Shown here: positions 18,521 to 27,368 of the stretch, piece after piece
Layout of the letters: each line of letters opens with the position of its first letter
Numbering within the stretch: position 1 is the stretch's first letter
Assembly (NCBI GenBank): GCA_964649825.1
Contig: CAZYQW010000021.1
Location: 35,720 to 99,719, forward strand
Direction: 5' to 3'
Length of the DNA: 64,000 bases
Origin: CAZYQW01 sp964649825
Lineage (GTDB): Bacteria > Planctomycetota > B15-G4 > JADJEK01
The notes under the pieces: model-generated
Seen by the model: the letters and a program-made list of their open reading frames with translations, nothing else
The model's database searches: none
Told to the model about the DNA's origin: nothing
Translations under genes and position numbers: made by a program

Positions 18521-20347
18521 TCAGGTGTCGTCGTGCGAGGTCACGCTCGCCGCCTCGGACGGGCCGAGGCTTGCGACTGGCAATGAGACCCGGAACGACG
18601 AGCCGACGCCTTCCTCGCTCTTCACCGAGATGCTGCCGTTGTGCGCCCGGACGCAGTGCTTCACGATCGCGAGGCCGAGGCCGGTCCCGCCCATCTCGCG
18701 CGACCGGGAGCGATCGACCCGATAGAAACGCTCGAAGACGCGCGGCAACGCCGCCGCCGGCATGCCGATGCCCGAGTCCTCGACTTCGACGGTCACCGAG
18801 CGGTCGCCGTTGTAGAACCGCACGTTCACCGTGCCGCCCGCCGGGGTGTACTTGATCGCGTTGTCGATCAGGTTCGTGAAGACCTGCTCGAGCCGCTTCT
18901 CGTTGCCCTGGACGCGCCGAGTCGCCGGCTCCGAGTCCAGGAGCGAGAGCTCGACGCCCTTCTTCTCTGCGGTTCCCGCGAGCGCGCTGATGGCGCTCTT
19001 CACCGGCAGCGAGATCGGGAAGACCGACGTCGACATCTTGTCGCCTTGCGACTCGATCCGGGTCAGCTCGAGCAGATCGGCGACGATCGCCTGCATGCGC
19101 CTCGCGTTCCGTTTTCCGATGTCGAGGAAGCGGTCGAACGTATCGACGGACTGCGGGTCCTCGGGCTTCACGGTCTCCAGCGTCTCGAGCGCGCCGATCA
19201 CGGCCGCGAGCGGCGTTCGCATCTCGTGCGAGACGTTGGCCACGAAGTCGATGCGCACCTTGTCGAGCCGGCGGACGTCGGTGACGTCGGACAAGAGCGC
19301 GACCGCGCCGAGGTTCGGCTTGATGCGTGTCGCCGACACGGCGAGGGTCCGCTCGCGGTGGGTCGGGTCGGCCGCGTCGCCGTGCCAGTCTTCCTCGCCC
19401 GACAGCACGGTGCGGAGGGCCAGCTCGAGCTCGGGGAACCGCACGTGCTTCCAGAGCTCCGCCCCCGCCTCGATCGGGTCGGTCAGCCCGAGGTGGCGCG
19501 CCGCGGCGTGGTTCATCAAGAGGACCCGCTCGTCCGGATCGACCGCGATGACGCCTTCGTTCATCGATGCGTGGATGGCCACCGTCTCGCGGCGTTGGCG
19601 CTCCATCAGCACGAGCTGCTGGCCCATGTCACGGTCCATACGGTTCAACGCGATCGCGAGCCGGCGCGCTTCGATGGGGCCGTGGATGCGCATCATCCGG
19701 CCGAACTCGCCGGGACGATGTTCGGTCGCCGCCCGCTCGATCTCCTCGAGGGGCCGCGCCAGCCAGCGGGCGACGAACGCGGAGCCGACCAGTCCGAAGA
19801 GCAGAGCGGCGGCGCCTCCGAGCATCAGGCCCGTGGAGAGGGAGCCGAGCGTCGCCTCCACCCGGCTCAGGCTCGTCCCCACGCGGATGAACCCGGCCAG
19901 CCGTCCGTCGCGCTCGATCCGCCTGGCCAGGTAGAAGGTCTCGTCACCGGTCGTCGCGCTCCGCCTCAACGCGACGCCGGACCCGTTCGCGGCGGCCTCG
20001 ACGATCTCTTCGCGCTGACCATGGTTCGCCTGCGGGAGCGGCGCCTCGGTATCGGCGACGACCTCACCGCCCGGCGTGATGATCGTGACGCGAAGCCGGT
20101 GTTCCTTGCACGAGCGCTGCAGCTCCTTCGTGAAATCCGCCGCGAGGGCGTGATCTCGAATGACGGCGCCCGCCGGCTCGTCGAGGACGCTCGCGACGGC
20201 GGAGAGACGTCGTTCGACGCCCTCCTTGTGGAACGTACGGATGCGCGCCCGCCCGTAGAAGGAGGCCGCCACGAGGAACGTGAAGAGAACGAAGGAGAAG
20301 GTGAGGAAGATCCGACCCGAGAGCGTGTTCGGAACGAGCTTGGTCAT
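18521..20347 (-). CDS. phoR: Phosphate regulon sensor histidine kinase PhoR
   Basis: A 608-residue kinase with a membrane helix at 10-30, a sensor region, a second helix at about 170-195, HAMP (about 195-245) and PAS (about 252-360) domains. The HisKA motif FVANVSHEMRTPL carries phospho-acceptor H374. ATP-binding boxes are NLIDNAIKYT, DSGIGM and GGTGLGLAIV. The extracytoplasmic loop of about 140 residues is longer than in E. coli PhoR, closer to the Bacillus type. Its ATG overlaps the phoB stop (ATGA). It is convergent with the sulfatase-fold gene, with a 25-nt gap. The assignment to phosphate rests on the adjacent phoB and pst genes. Confidence 0.88.
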   Translation of the reverse strand: MTKLVPNTLSGRIFLTFSFVLFTFLVAASFYGRARIRTFHKEGVERRLSAVASVLDEPAGAVIRDHALAADFTKELQRSCKEHRLRVTIITPGGEVVADTEAPLPQANHGQREEIVEAAANGSGVALRRSATTGDETFYLARRIERDGRLAGFIRVGTSLSRVEATLGSLSTGLMLGGAAALLFGLVGSAFVARWLARPLEEIERAATEHRPGEFGRMMRIHGPIEARRLAIALNRMDRDMGQQLVLMERQRRETVAIHASMNEGVIAVDPDERVLLMNHAAARHLGLTDPIEAGAELWKHVRFPELELALRTVLSGEEDWHGDAADPTHRERTLAVSATRIKPNLGAVALLSDVTDVRRLDKVRIDFVANVSHEMRTPLAAVIGALETLETVKPEDPQSVDTFDRFLDIGKRNARRMQAIVADLLELTRIESQGDKMSTSVFPISLPVKSAISALAGTAEKKGVELSLLDSEPATRRVQGNEKRLEQVFTNLIDNAIKYTPAGGTVNVRFYNGDRSVTVEVEDSGIGMPAAALPRVFERFYRVDRSRSREMGGTGLGLAIVKHCVRAHNGSISVKSEEGVGSSFRVSLPVASLGPSEAASVTSHDDT

Positions 20348-21051
20348 TCGGAGGAGACGGGGACTTCCCGGAACTTGTAACCGAGCCCCCGAATCGTCTC
20401 GATGTTCGAACCGTACGAGCCGAGCTTCTTGCGGAGCGTGGCGATGTGGACGTCGACGTTACGATCGATGACGACCGCGTCGGGCGCGATCGCGGCGTCG
20501 AGAAGCTGGCTTCTCGAGTGCGCGCGTCCCGCGCTGGCCACGAGGTGGCGCAGCAGCTTGAACTCGGTCATCGTGAGCTTGATGGGCTCGTCGAACAGCG
20601 CGACCTCGTGCTTGATCGAGTCGATCACGAGGTCGCCGAACCGAAGGACGCGCTGCTGCTGGTCACGCTGCTTCTGCTCGGCCGCCCGGAGGCGCGCCGA
20701 GATGCGCGCGACCAGCTCGCGCACGCCGAACGGCTTGCGAACGTAGTCATCCGCGCCCTGGGAGAGCCCGATGACGACGTCGGTCTCCTCGGCCTTGGCC
20801 GTCAGCATGATGATCGGAACGTGCTCGGTCCGCTCTTCGGTCTTCATGCGACGGCAGACCTCGAGACCATCGATGCCGGGCAGCATGAGGTCGAGCACCA
20901 TCAAGTCCGGGACGCGGCGGCGTGCCTCGGACAGCGCGGCCTCGCCGTCGTGCGCGACCCCGACCTCGTAGTGCTCGCGGCTGAGATGATGACGGACGAG
21001 CTCGCACAGATCGGGCTCGTCATCGACAACGAGGATATACGGCTTCTTCAT
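20344..21051 (-). CDS. phoB: Phosphate regulon response regulator PhoB, OmpR family
   Basis: A 235-residue product starting at MKKPYILVVDDEPDL: the longer frame adds a poor leader. The receiver domain has the acidic pair D10-D11, phospho-acceptor D54 and K106. The C-terminal winged helix carries the OmpR pattern (LTMTEFKLLRHLVASAGRA, then VDVHIATLRKKLG and TIRGLGYKF). It is the partner of the overlapping kinase gene and the likely binder of the Pho-box repeats before pstB. The 95-nt region upstream has no clear promoter hexamers. Confidence 0.9.
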   Translation of the reverse strand: MKKPYILVVDDEPDLCELVRHHLSREHYEVGVAHDGEAALSEARRRVPDLMVLDLMLPGIDGLEVCRRMKTEERTEHVPIIMLTAKAEETDVVIGLSQGADDYVRKPFGVRELVARISARLRAAEQKQRDQQQRVLRFGDLVIDSIKHEVALFDEPIKLTMTEFKLLRHLVASAGRAHSRSQLLDAAIAPDAVVIDRNVDVHIATLRKKLGSYGSNIETIRGLGYKFREVPVSSE

Positions 21052-21146
21052 GATCGACCAACGGTAGCGCGGCGCACTGCCACGGCACCAACGACGCATA
21101 AAGATACGGTAAATCGCACGGGCGTCCCACCGTTCCAGCTCCGACA

Positions 21147-23639
21147 TCATGCATCGATGAGCCGGGCATCCACGATGTCGACGTGATCGTCCGCGGCACC
21201 GTCGCCGCCATCCTCCACGATCAGTCGCAGCCGCTTGCCCCCGCGAACGTCGATGGTGATGGGGACGGGAGGCGCGCCGCCGACGAGCGGATCCGTCGCG
21301 AGCCGTTCCTCGTCATCGACGAGGATCCGGATCCGCGCGGTGCCGGCCGGACCGACCTCGGCGTCGATCCCGACTCGGGCCAGGAGGCTCGAGAAACGGC
21401 CATCGAGGTCGAACTCGAGCACGGTGCCGGCCGTCGTACCGATCCCGCCGGCGAACGCTTCGCCGGCCATCCGAAGGACGCGGCCGCCGGCCGATCGATC
21501 CAGCGACAACCCAACCTCGCCCGCCTCGACGACTCGCGCGGCGACGCCGTCCAGCGAGATCCCGGGCCGCTTCTTCTTCACGAAGAAGCCGATGCGCGCG
21601 AGGGGCAGAGAGCCGCCGCGAGGCCGCACGGACATGGCGAATCGTGTGCGGCGGCCGATCACGTCCGGACCGAAGACCAGCAGGTCCTCCTGCCAGGAAT
21701 CGCGTCCGTCGGTGCGGGTCGAGACCGGCGCCGATACCGGCGTCGTATCGATCATCACCACGTAGTCGTCGATCGCCTCGCTGGGCGCGCGGCGGACGAC
21801 GAGCACGATCTCGTGCTCGAAGCGCGGCGGGACGTCGAGCGCGAAGATCAGGGGACGGGCGACGTGGACCACGTCGTCGCGGATCGGACCGCCGCCGCGG
21901 GTCTTGAGTTCCAGGACCGACTTGCGGGAGTCGGGGACGAGCGCCGACCACTGCGAGATCACGAACGGGTCGCCCGGCACCAGGTCCTGGTTCGTGAGCC
22001 GGTCGAGATGGAGCTCCTCGAACAACCCGGCGTCCGGCCGCGATTGGCGAACCGCGTGCATCGCGCCGCCGGCCGCTCGGAGCGCCTCGGATCGGCGGCC
22101 AAGATCGAGCAGGTCGTCCGCGATCCGCTCGACCTCCGCGTCCGTCAGTCCGATCGTGATCAGCGCGAGTCCCGCCCGGGCCGGCACCGCGAACCCGCGC
22201 GCCGCATAGAGACCGTCCGCGATCGTCCCGTGGAGTGGCGTGGCGTCGAACCCGGCCTGTGGACAGACGAGCCAGACGCCGGCGTCTTTCGAGACGGAGG
22301 GGGGAGGCGGAACGTCGAGCGCCCAGAGCAGGTTCGACGACCGTTCGAGGAACCCGTCGCGGCCGACGGACCCCGGTGCGATGGTCTTCGTCGCTCGGTA
22401 CGGCCTCACGACGGCGGGGAGGATCTCATCGAGCGGACGGGGGAGCGGCTCGAGCACGGTCGTCGAACGGTGGTTCGCGATCACCGCGCCGCCGTTCGCG
22501 AGGGTCTCGACCAGGCGGCGGGGGAGCTCCGGGTCGTTCGTCTCGAGCTCGATGCGCTCGGATGGCAGCTCGAACGACGGAGGAGCGATCGCGACCAAGC
22601 GGAAGCCAGACTCGAGCTCGGCCGCCGCGGCGGACTCGACGCGAACGCGCCGGATCGAACGAGGCGGGAGCGAGCAAGTGAACGCGGTGCGGCAGCGCCC
22701 CTGGCCGGTCACGTCGTACGCGCCGGTCCGCGCGAGGCCGAGGTCGGAGAACGCCGCGCTGATGATTGCCGCTTCCGGCTCGGGGTTGACCAGCAGGAGG
22801 TCGACCGTCGCGCCGTCGGCCGCCGTGGGCCAGATCCGGGGGGCGACCTCGGAGAAGAGATCGATCGGCAGGATCTTGGTCGCGCGCGTGGGATCGATGC
22901 GACGATCCTCGCGCCGAAACCCGAGCGGGCGAGGGGTCGATTCATCCGGGCCGAGGGCGCCCTCGCGTCGAGCCGCCACGACGTCCGGATCCGCCGCTGG
23001 CGCATCGAGCGCGTCGAGGAGCCATTCGAGCGCGAAGCGTCCGTCCGGAGAGAAGAACACGATCAGGGTCGGCGCGACGAACGAGTCCCCCGGGTTCAGC
23101 GCCCGGTCGGGAACGAGCGCTTCCGCCGAGAGGTGGAAGTGCTGATCGTCGGGCTCGAGCGCGATCCGCGTCTCGGTCTCGGGCGTCGGGTCGAGGAAGG
23201 CGGCGCCGACCGCAGAGCGACGCGATGGCGTCGCGGCGAGCAGCATGCGGCGGCTCTCGATCCGTCCGGCGAGGGCGCGCGTGTCGACGCCCGGCGTCCG
23301 TTCCGGTCGGATCGCGAGCACGCGCAGGTCATACGAGGACGCGGTCGCTCGTCCCCGAACGTCGTCGAGGAGGCGCACTCCTTCGATCGTGACCGGGGCG
23401 TCGCCGTCGTTCGTCACGCGAACCTGGAGCTCGACCCCTGGCCACGCCTCGAGCGGTGAACGGGTCACGTCGATTCGCAGGGACTTGGGATCGCCGTCGA
23501 CGACCAACGCGCGCGGCGCGACGTCGTCGATGGTCTCCGGCTCGAGGATCGGCGGCTCGGCGTGATCCTCCTCGCCCGCCCACGAAGACGAGGAAAAACC
23601 GAAGAGCACGGCGATCCAGGTTCGCGTGATCCAGCTCAT
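21147..23639 (-). CDS. Large secreted protein with C-terminal NPCBM-like domain
   Basis: An 830-residue product. The ATG at 23639 is chosen because it begins a signal peptide (MSWITRTWIAVLFGFSSSSWAG). Most of the chain is beta-rich and unrecognised. The final 150 residues fit an NPCBM carbohydrate-binding module: FDLDGRFSSLLARVGIDAEV, then RIRILVDDEERLATDPLVGG, and a closing KRLRLIVEDGGDGAADDHVD. Such modules bind carbohydrate in extracellular proteins. No glycosidase motif was found upstream of it. It lies downstream of nothing obviously related and 95 nt before phoB on the same strand. Confidence 0.7.
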   Translation of the reverse strand: MSWITRTWIAVLFGFSSSSWAGEEDHAEPPILEPETIDDVAPRALVVDGDPKSLRIDVTRSPLEAWPGVELQVRVTNDGDAPVTIEGVRLLDDVRGRATASSYDLRVLAIRPERTPGVDTRALAGRIESRRMLLAATPSRRSAVGAAFLDPTPETETRIALEPDDQHFHLSAEALVPDRALNPGDSFVAPTLIVFFSPDGRFALEWLLDALDAPAADPDVVAARREGALGPDESTPRPLGFRREDRRIDPTRATKILPIDLFSEVAPRIWPTAADGATVDLLLVNPEPEAAIISAAFSDLGLARTGAYDVTGQGRCRTAFTCSLPPRSIRRVRVESAAAAELESGFRLVAIAPPSFELPSERIELETNDPELPRRLVETLANGGAVIANHRSTTVLEPLPRPLDEILPAVVRPYRATKTIAPGSVGRDGFLERSSNLLWALDVPPPPSVSKDAGVWLVCPQAGFDATPLHGTIADGLYAARGFAVPARAGLALITIGLTDAEVERIADDLLDLGRRSEALRAAGGAMHAVRQSRPDAGLFEELHLDRLTNQDLVPGDPFVISQWSALVPDSRKSVLELKTRGGGPIRDDVVHVARPLIFALDVPPRFEHEIVLVVRRAPSEAIDDYVVMIDTTPVSAPVSTRTDGRDSWQEDLLVFGPDVIGRRTRFAMSVRPRGGSLPLARIGFFVKKKRPGISLDGVAARVVEAGEVGLSLDRSAGGRVLRMAGEAFAGGIGTTAGTVLEFDLDGRFSSLLARVGIDAEVGPAGTARIRILVDDEERLATDPLVGGAPPVPITIDVRGGKRLRLIVEDGGDGAADDHVDIVDARLIDA

Positions 23640-23715
23640 GGTGGGTGCAGCATACTTCGTTAATCTGTCAGGTCGAAAACCCATGGTCCCCGAAGAGAGC
23701 CCGAGAGGTCGACGA

Positions 23716-25344
23716 ATGCGCATTGCGATGGCCCAGATCGACACCGTGGTCGGTCGGGTCGACGCCAACCGTGACGCGGTGCTGGCCGGGATCGCACGGG
23801 CGCGGGAGGCGTCCGCTTCGGTCGTGCTCTTTCCCGAGCTCACGTTGACCGGCTACCCCCTGCTCGACCTGATCCACCGGAAGAACTTCCTCATCTCCCA
23901 GCGGCGCGCGCTGGACGAGGTCGCGCAGGCGGCAGAGGGAATCACGGTCGTGGTCGGGTTCGTCGATCAAGACCCGGGTCGAACCGGCGCGAACGGCCAC
24001 GCCGTGGTCTATAACGCCGCGGCCGTCCTCCGTAACCGCGAGATCGCCGGGGTCCATCGCAAGATCCTCCTCCCCGACTACGACATCTTCTTCGAGCAGC
24101 GCTACTTCACGCCGGGCTTCGAGCCAACGGTGGTCGACGTAGACGGGGTCCGCCTCGGCGTGCAGATCTGCGAGGATCTGTGGGACGAGCACTACGAGAG
24201 GAAGGTGACGAGGACGCAGGTCGAACGCGGCGCGGATCTGATCCTGAACCTGTCCGCGTCGCCGTTCCATGTCGGGAAGGGGAAGACGCGGCGGGAGCTC
24301 GTGCGACGGCACGTCGCCACCGTCGGTCGGCCGGTCTTCTTCTGCAACCAAGTCGGCAGCGAGGACGGCTACGAGGGCGAACTCATCTTCGACGGCGACA
24401 GCTTCGCCGTCGACGCCAAGGGGCGACTGATCGGGCTCGGCCGTTCCTTTGCGGAGGATCTCGTCGTCTGCGACGTCGACGCGCGCGGCGAAGGAGTCGA
24501 GATCGACGACCGCGAGTTCAACGAGGACGAGGAGGGGTGGGGAGCGCTCGTCTGCGGCGTCCGGTCGTACGCGCGCCGCGCTGGGTTCGAGAAGGCGCTC
24601 CTCGGCCTGTCGGGCGGCATCGATTCCGCCCTCGTGGCGGCGGTCGCGGGCGAGGCGCTCGGCCCCGAGAACGTGCTCGGCGTGTCGATGCCGTCACGCT
24701 ACTCGAGCGACCACTCGAAGAGCGACGCCGAGCTGCTCGCCGACAACCTCGGCATCGTGTACCGGCAGGTCCCGATCGAGGCGGTCTTCCAGGCGTACCT
24801 CGACACCCTCGCGCCGTCGTTCGAGGGGCTCGCACCGGACGTCACCGAAGAGAACCTGCAGGCGCGCGTGCGCGGCGGCATCCTGATGGCGCTGTCGAAC
24901 AAGACGGGCGCGCTCCTGCTGTCGACCGGCAACAAGACCGAGGTCGCGCTCGGCTACTGCACGCTGTACGGCGACATGAACGGCGGCTTGATGGTTATCG
25001 CGGACGTCTCGAAGTCGAGGGTGTACTCGATCGCGCGCCACGTGAACGCGGTCGCCGGGCGCGAAGTGATCCCCCGCGGCAGCCTCGAGAAGCCGCCGTC
25101 CGCCGAACTCCGTGACGCGCAGGTCGACCCGTTCGACTACGAGGTCGTCAGTCCGCTCGTCGACCGGCTCGTCGAGGAAGACGCGACCATCGACGAGTGC
25201 GTCGCCATGGGGTACGACCGCGAGCTGGTGACGCGCCTCGAGCGGCTCGTGCGGCTCTCGGAGTACAAGCGTCGCCAGGCCGCGCCGGGGATTCGGATCA
25301 CGCGCCACGCGTTCGGCGTGGGGCGGCGGATGCCGATCGCGTAG
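23716..25344 (+). CDS. nadE: Glutamine-dependent NAD+ synthetase
   Basis: A 542-residue two-domain enzyme. It converts nicotinate adenine dinucleotide to NAD+ using glutamine. The N-terminal nitrilase-type glutaminase has the catalytic triad E41, K116 and C152 (ELTLTGYP, HRKILLPDYD, GVQICEDLW). The C-terminal synthetase has the PP-loop LSGGIDSALVAAV and the expected KTEVALGY segment. The start at 23716 follows GAGAGG and gives the family's usual first residues, and the frame's earlier starts are not conserved. It is divergent from the preceding secreted-protein gene (76-nt gap). Confidence 0.95.
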   Translation: MRIAMAQIDTVVGRVDANRDAVLAGIARAREASASVVLFPELTLTGYPLLDLIHRKNFLISQRRALDEVAQAAEGITVVVGFVDQDPGRTGANGHAVVYNAAAVLRNREIAGVHRKILLPDYDIFFEQRYFTPGFEPTVVDVDGVRLGVQICEDLWDEHYERKVTRTQVERGADLILNLSASPFHVGKGKTRRELVRRHVATVGRPVFFCNQVGSEDGYEGELIFDGDSFAVDAKGRLIGLGRSFAEDLVVCDVDARGEGVEIDDREFNEDEEGWGALVCGVRSYARRAGFEKALLGLSGGIDSALVAAVAGEALGPENVLGVSMPSRYSSDHSKSDAELLADNLGIVYRQVPIEAVFQAYLDTLAPSFEGLAPDVTEENLQARVRGGILMALSNKTGALLLSTGNKTEVALGYCTLYGDMNGGLMVIADVSKSRVYSIARHVNAVAGREVIPRGSLEKPPSAELRDAQVDPFDYEVVSPLVDRLVEEDATIDECVAMGYDRELVTRLERLVRLSEYKRRQAAPGIRITRHAFGVGRRMPIA

Positions 25345-25489
25345 CTTGCCCGCGACGACGAGCAAGGTCGCGTCTCGCCGCCCGCGGCCTGCGAAGGTCC
25401 TCGCCGTGTCGGGCTTCGCGGACGCAGTTCGGCGGCTGGCCGTCCGAGGCCGACCTCGACTCCACGTGGGGGTTCTTCTGGGGCGCCGC

Positions 25490-25522
25490 GCGGCGCCAGG
25501 CTCCCGGGGGGCCTGGCGCCGC
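25490..25522. terminator. Terminator-like hairpin between convergent genes
   Basis: A perfect 12-bp inverted repeat (25490-25501 with 25511-25522, 9-nt loop) lies between the end of nadE and the end of the tail-collar-like protein gene. It sits 20 nt beyond the stop of the minus-strand gene. No T-run follows on either side. The rest of the 198-nt gap shows nothing. Confidence 0.55.
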
Positions 25523-25542
25523 CAGCGTGGTCGATCGACTCG

Positions 25543-26565
25543 CTACTTCACGCGCACGATCTTCAGCAGCCCGACGTAGCGCGGAACGATCGAGACCGGC
25601 GTGTTCAGCGCGGAGTTGGTGGTGAAGGAGTGGGTGTGCGTGTTCCTCGCGGCATTCAGGACGGGACCGATGGGATTCTGGAGGATCAGCCATGAGCTGC
25701 TCCCGGCGCCCGTCGTCCCCGAGTGCGTGTGCTTGAGGTCGGCGGTGTCTTGCCCGCCGGTCGTTCCGATCGCCGCGACGCTCGCCGCGCCGCGCACGAA
25801 CCGATCGCGCAGGTCCGGCGTGGGCAATCCGACGAACGGCGACACCGGATCGGCGACGGGGCTGCCGTCGGCGATCTCGTATCCGTCAGGCACCGGCACG
25901 TCGGGGTGGAATCGATACCAGTCCTGGACTCCGCCGAGCGGCACCTGCATCACCCCCGGCTCGTGGTTCGGCCGCGGTCGATAACGGACCTCGGGGAACT
26001 TGCCCTGGATCGCCTGCGCGTTGTCGATCCAGAGCGTCTGTTCGGGGAAGACCCGAAACTGCAGGTGCGTAGCGTTGGGATGGACGTGGTGCCGCACGGT
26101 GAGTCGTGTCGAGACACCGTTGACCACCACTTCCGACTTCACCGTCGACGCGAGGCCGTCGTCGATCGCGATCGTCGCGACGGCCTGGCTGAACGGCGTC
26201 GAGAGGTCGACGGAAAAGGTCATGTCCTCGTCGTGGAACTCAGAGAAGGCCTCCAACGACTGCGCCACGAAACTGCCAGGCGCCATCGCGCGGCAGGCCA
26301 TGACGTACTCTCCGCTTCCGAAGTTCGCAGTGATCGGCACGCGCGTGTACTCGATGCCGGTTTGGCCAAAGAGGTTCGTCGTATTGCCCTGCGGATACCA
26401 GAGCTCCGGCGGGATCGGGCCTCCGGTCGAGGCCGGCACGCCGAGCGACCATTCCTCCATGCCGCCGTTGCCGAGCAAGTTGGGAGCGATCGTGCGCGGA
26501 TAGTCCGCGGGCTGGAGCGTCTGGGCGAGGCACGCACAGACGAGGAGCGAGGTGGCCGTGAACAT
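25543..26565 (-). CDS. Secreted protein with phage tail-collar-like C-terminal domain
   Basis: A 340-residue product. The ATG at 26565 has AAAGGA upstream and begins a short signal peptide (MFTATSLLVCACLAQ). The N-terminal two thirds resemble a lectin-like beta-sandwich of the 'NLLGNGGMEEW' type. The C-terminal 100 residues follow the tail-fibre collar pattern: LPTPDLRDRFVRGA, a glycine- and Asp-rich stretch, paired histidine motifs LKHTHSGTTG and NTHTHSFTT that could bind metal, and the closing IVPRYVGLLKIVRVK. Phage collar domains normally lack a signal peptide, so a host surface protein using this fold is more likely than a prophage relic. No other phage genes are nearby. It is divergent from the sigma factor gene. 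Confidence 0.7.
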   Translation of the reverse strand: MFTATSLLVCACLAQTLQPADYPRTIAPNLLGNGGMEEWSLGVPASTGGPIPPELWYPQGNTTNLFGQTGIEYTRVPITANFGSGEYVMACRAMAPGSFVAQSLEAFSEFHDEDMTFSVDLSTPFSQAVATIAIDDGLASTVKSEVVVNGVSTRLTVRHHVHPNATHLQFRVFPEQTLWIDNAQAIQGKFPEVRYRPRPNHEPGVMQVPLGGVQDWYRFHPDVPVPDGYEIADGSPVADPVSPFVGLPTPDLRDRFVRGAASVAAIGTTGGQDTADLKHTHSGTTGAGSSSWLILQNPIGPVLNAARNTHTHSFTTNSALNTPVSIVPRYVGLLKIVRVK

Positions 26566-26676
26566 CGCATGTTCCTTTCGATGCATCGCGTCGCCGGGGC
26601 GACACGTTTCTGGTTCTTGACAGACCAAGTCCCGGGGGGGCACAGTCTCGTCGGTCGATCGTGCTCTTGGGTCCTG

Positions 26677-26696
26677 GTCGGGGCGCTCGCCCCGAC
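26677..26696 (+). promoter_or_regulatory. Hairpin in the leader of the sigma factor gene
   Basis: A perfect 8-bp inverted repeat (GTCGGGGC, 26677-26684, with GCCCCGAC, 26689-26696) has a 4-nt loop and ends 24 nt before the GTG start of the ECF sigma gene. It could be an operator for a dimeric regulator or an mRNA structure. It lies in a 155-nt divergent promoter region, so regulatory use is plausible but unproven. Confidence 0.4.
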
Positions 26697-26720
26697 GTAT
26701 TTCCGTGAAGGGGTCGGAAC

Positions 26721-27368
26721 GTGCGCAGCAAGAAGTCGGATTCTCCCGCGGATTTCGACGGGTCTCGCGCGGGCGACGTGACCGCATTGCTCGCAGCGTA
26801 TCGGCAGGGTGATGGAGGGGCGCTCGATCGATTGGCGGCGTACATCTACCCGCAGCTCCTGCGCATCGCGAGCGACCGTCGCCGTCGGCAGACGCGGTCC
26901 GTCACTCTGAGCACCGGCGACCTCGCGCACGAGGCGTACGCGAAGGTCCTTGCCGCCGTCCCCGACGCGATCACGAATCGACCGGCGTTGATGCGCGCGC
27001 TGGCGCGGGCGATCCAGAACCTGCTGGTCGATCACTACCGCCGCCGGCAGAGCGCGAAACGCGGCGGATCGTGGGAGAAGATCGAGATCGAGGGGCTCGA
27101 GCTCTCGGCGGCGTTCGACGTCGTCGATCAGGTCGCGCTCAAGGAGGCCATGGAGCGGCTGCACGAGCGCTCCGAGATCGGGGAGCGCTGTCATGAGGTC
27201 GTCCTGCTGCGGTACTACGGCGGGCTCGAGATGGGCGAGATCGCCGAGGTCCTCGGCGTCTCCCGACGAACGGTCGATCACGACTGGCAGTTCGCGCGCG
27301 CCTTCCTCGCGCGAACGATGCCGCACGACGATGCGACCGGCGACTGGGCGGACGATGCAGGGCGATGA
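26721..27368 (+). CDS. ECF-family RNA polymerase sigma factor, planctomycete-type
   Basis: A 215-residue protein from a GTG with GAAGGGG upstream. Region 2 spans roughly residues 18-95 (VTALLAAYRQGDGGALDRL to NLLVDHYRRRQSAKRGG). Region 4 is near residues 140-195, with the helix-turn-helix LEMGEIAEVLGVSRRTVDHDW. This matches the group of ECF factors encoded beside Ser/Thr kinases. There is no anti-sigma factor, and the next gene, a kinase, overlaps it by 14 nt, so phosphorylation may control it. Its promoter probably lies in the divergent region shared with the tail-collar-like gene. Confidence 0.9.
   Translation: MRSKKSDSPADFDGSRAGDVTALLAAYRQGDGGALDRLAAYIYPQLLRIASDRRRRQTRSVTLSTGDLAHEAYAKVLAAVPDAITNRPALMRALARAIQNLLVDHYRRRQSAKRGGSWEKIEIEGLELSAAFDVVDQVALKEAMERLHERSEIGERCHEVVLLRYYGGLEMGEIAEVLGVSRRTVDHDWQFARAFLARTMPHDDATGDWADDAGR

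Noticed and set aside
25543..26565. Prophage remnant, from the tail-collar-like domain
   Set aside because: The protein has a signal peptide and no neighbouring phage genes, integrase or attachment repeats were seen.
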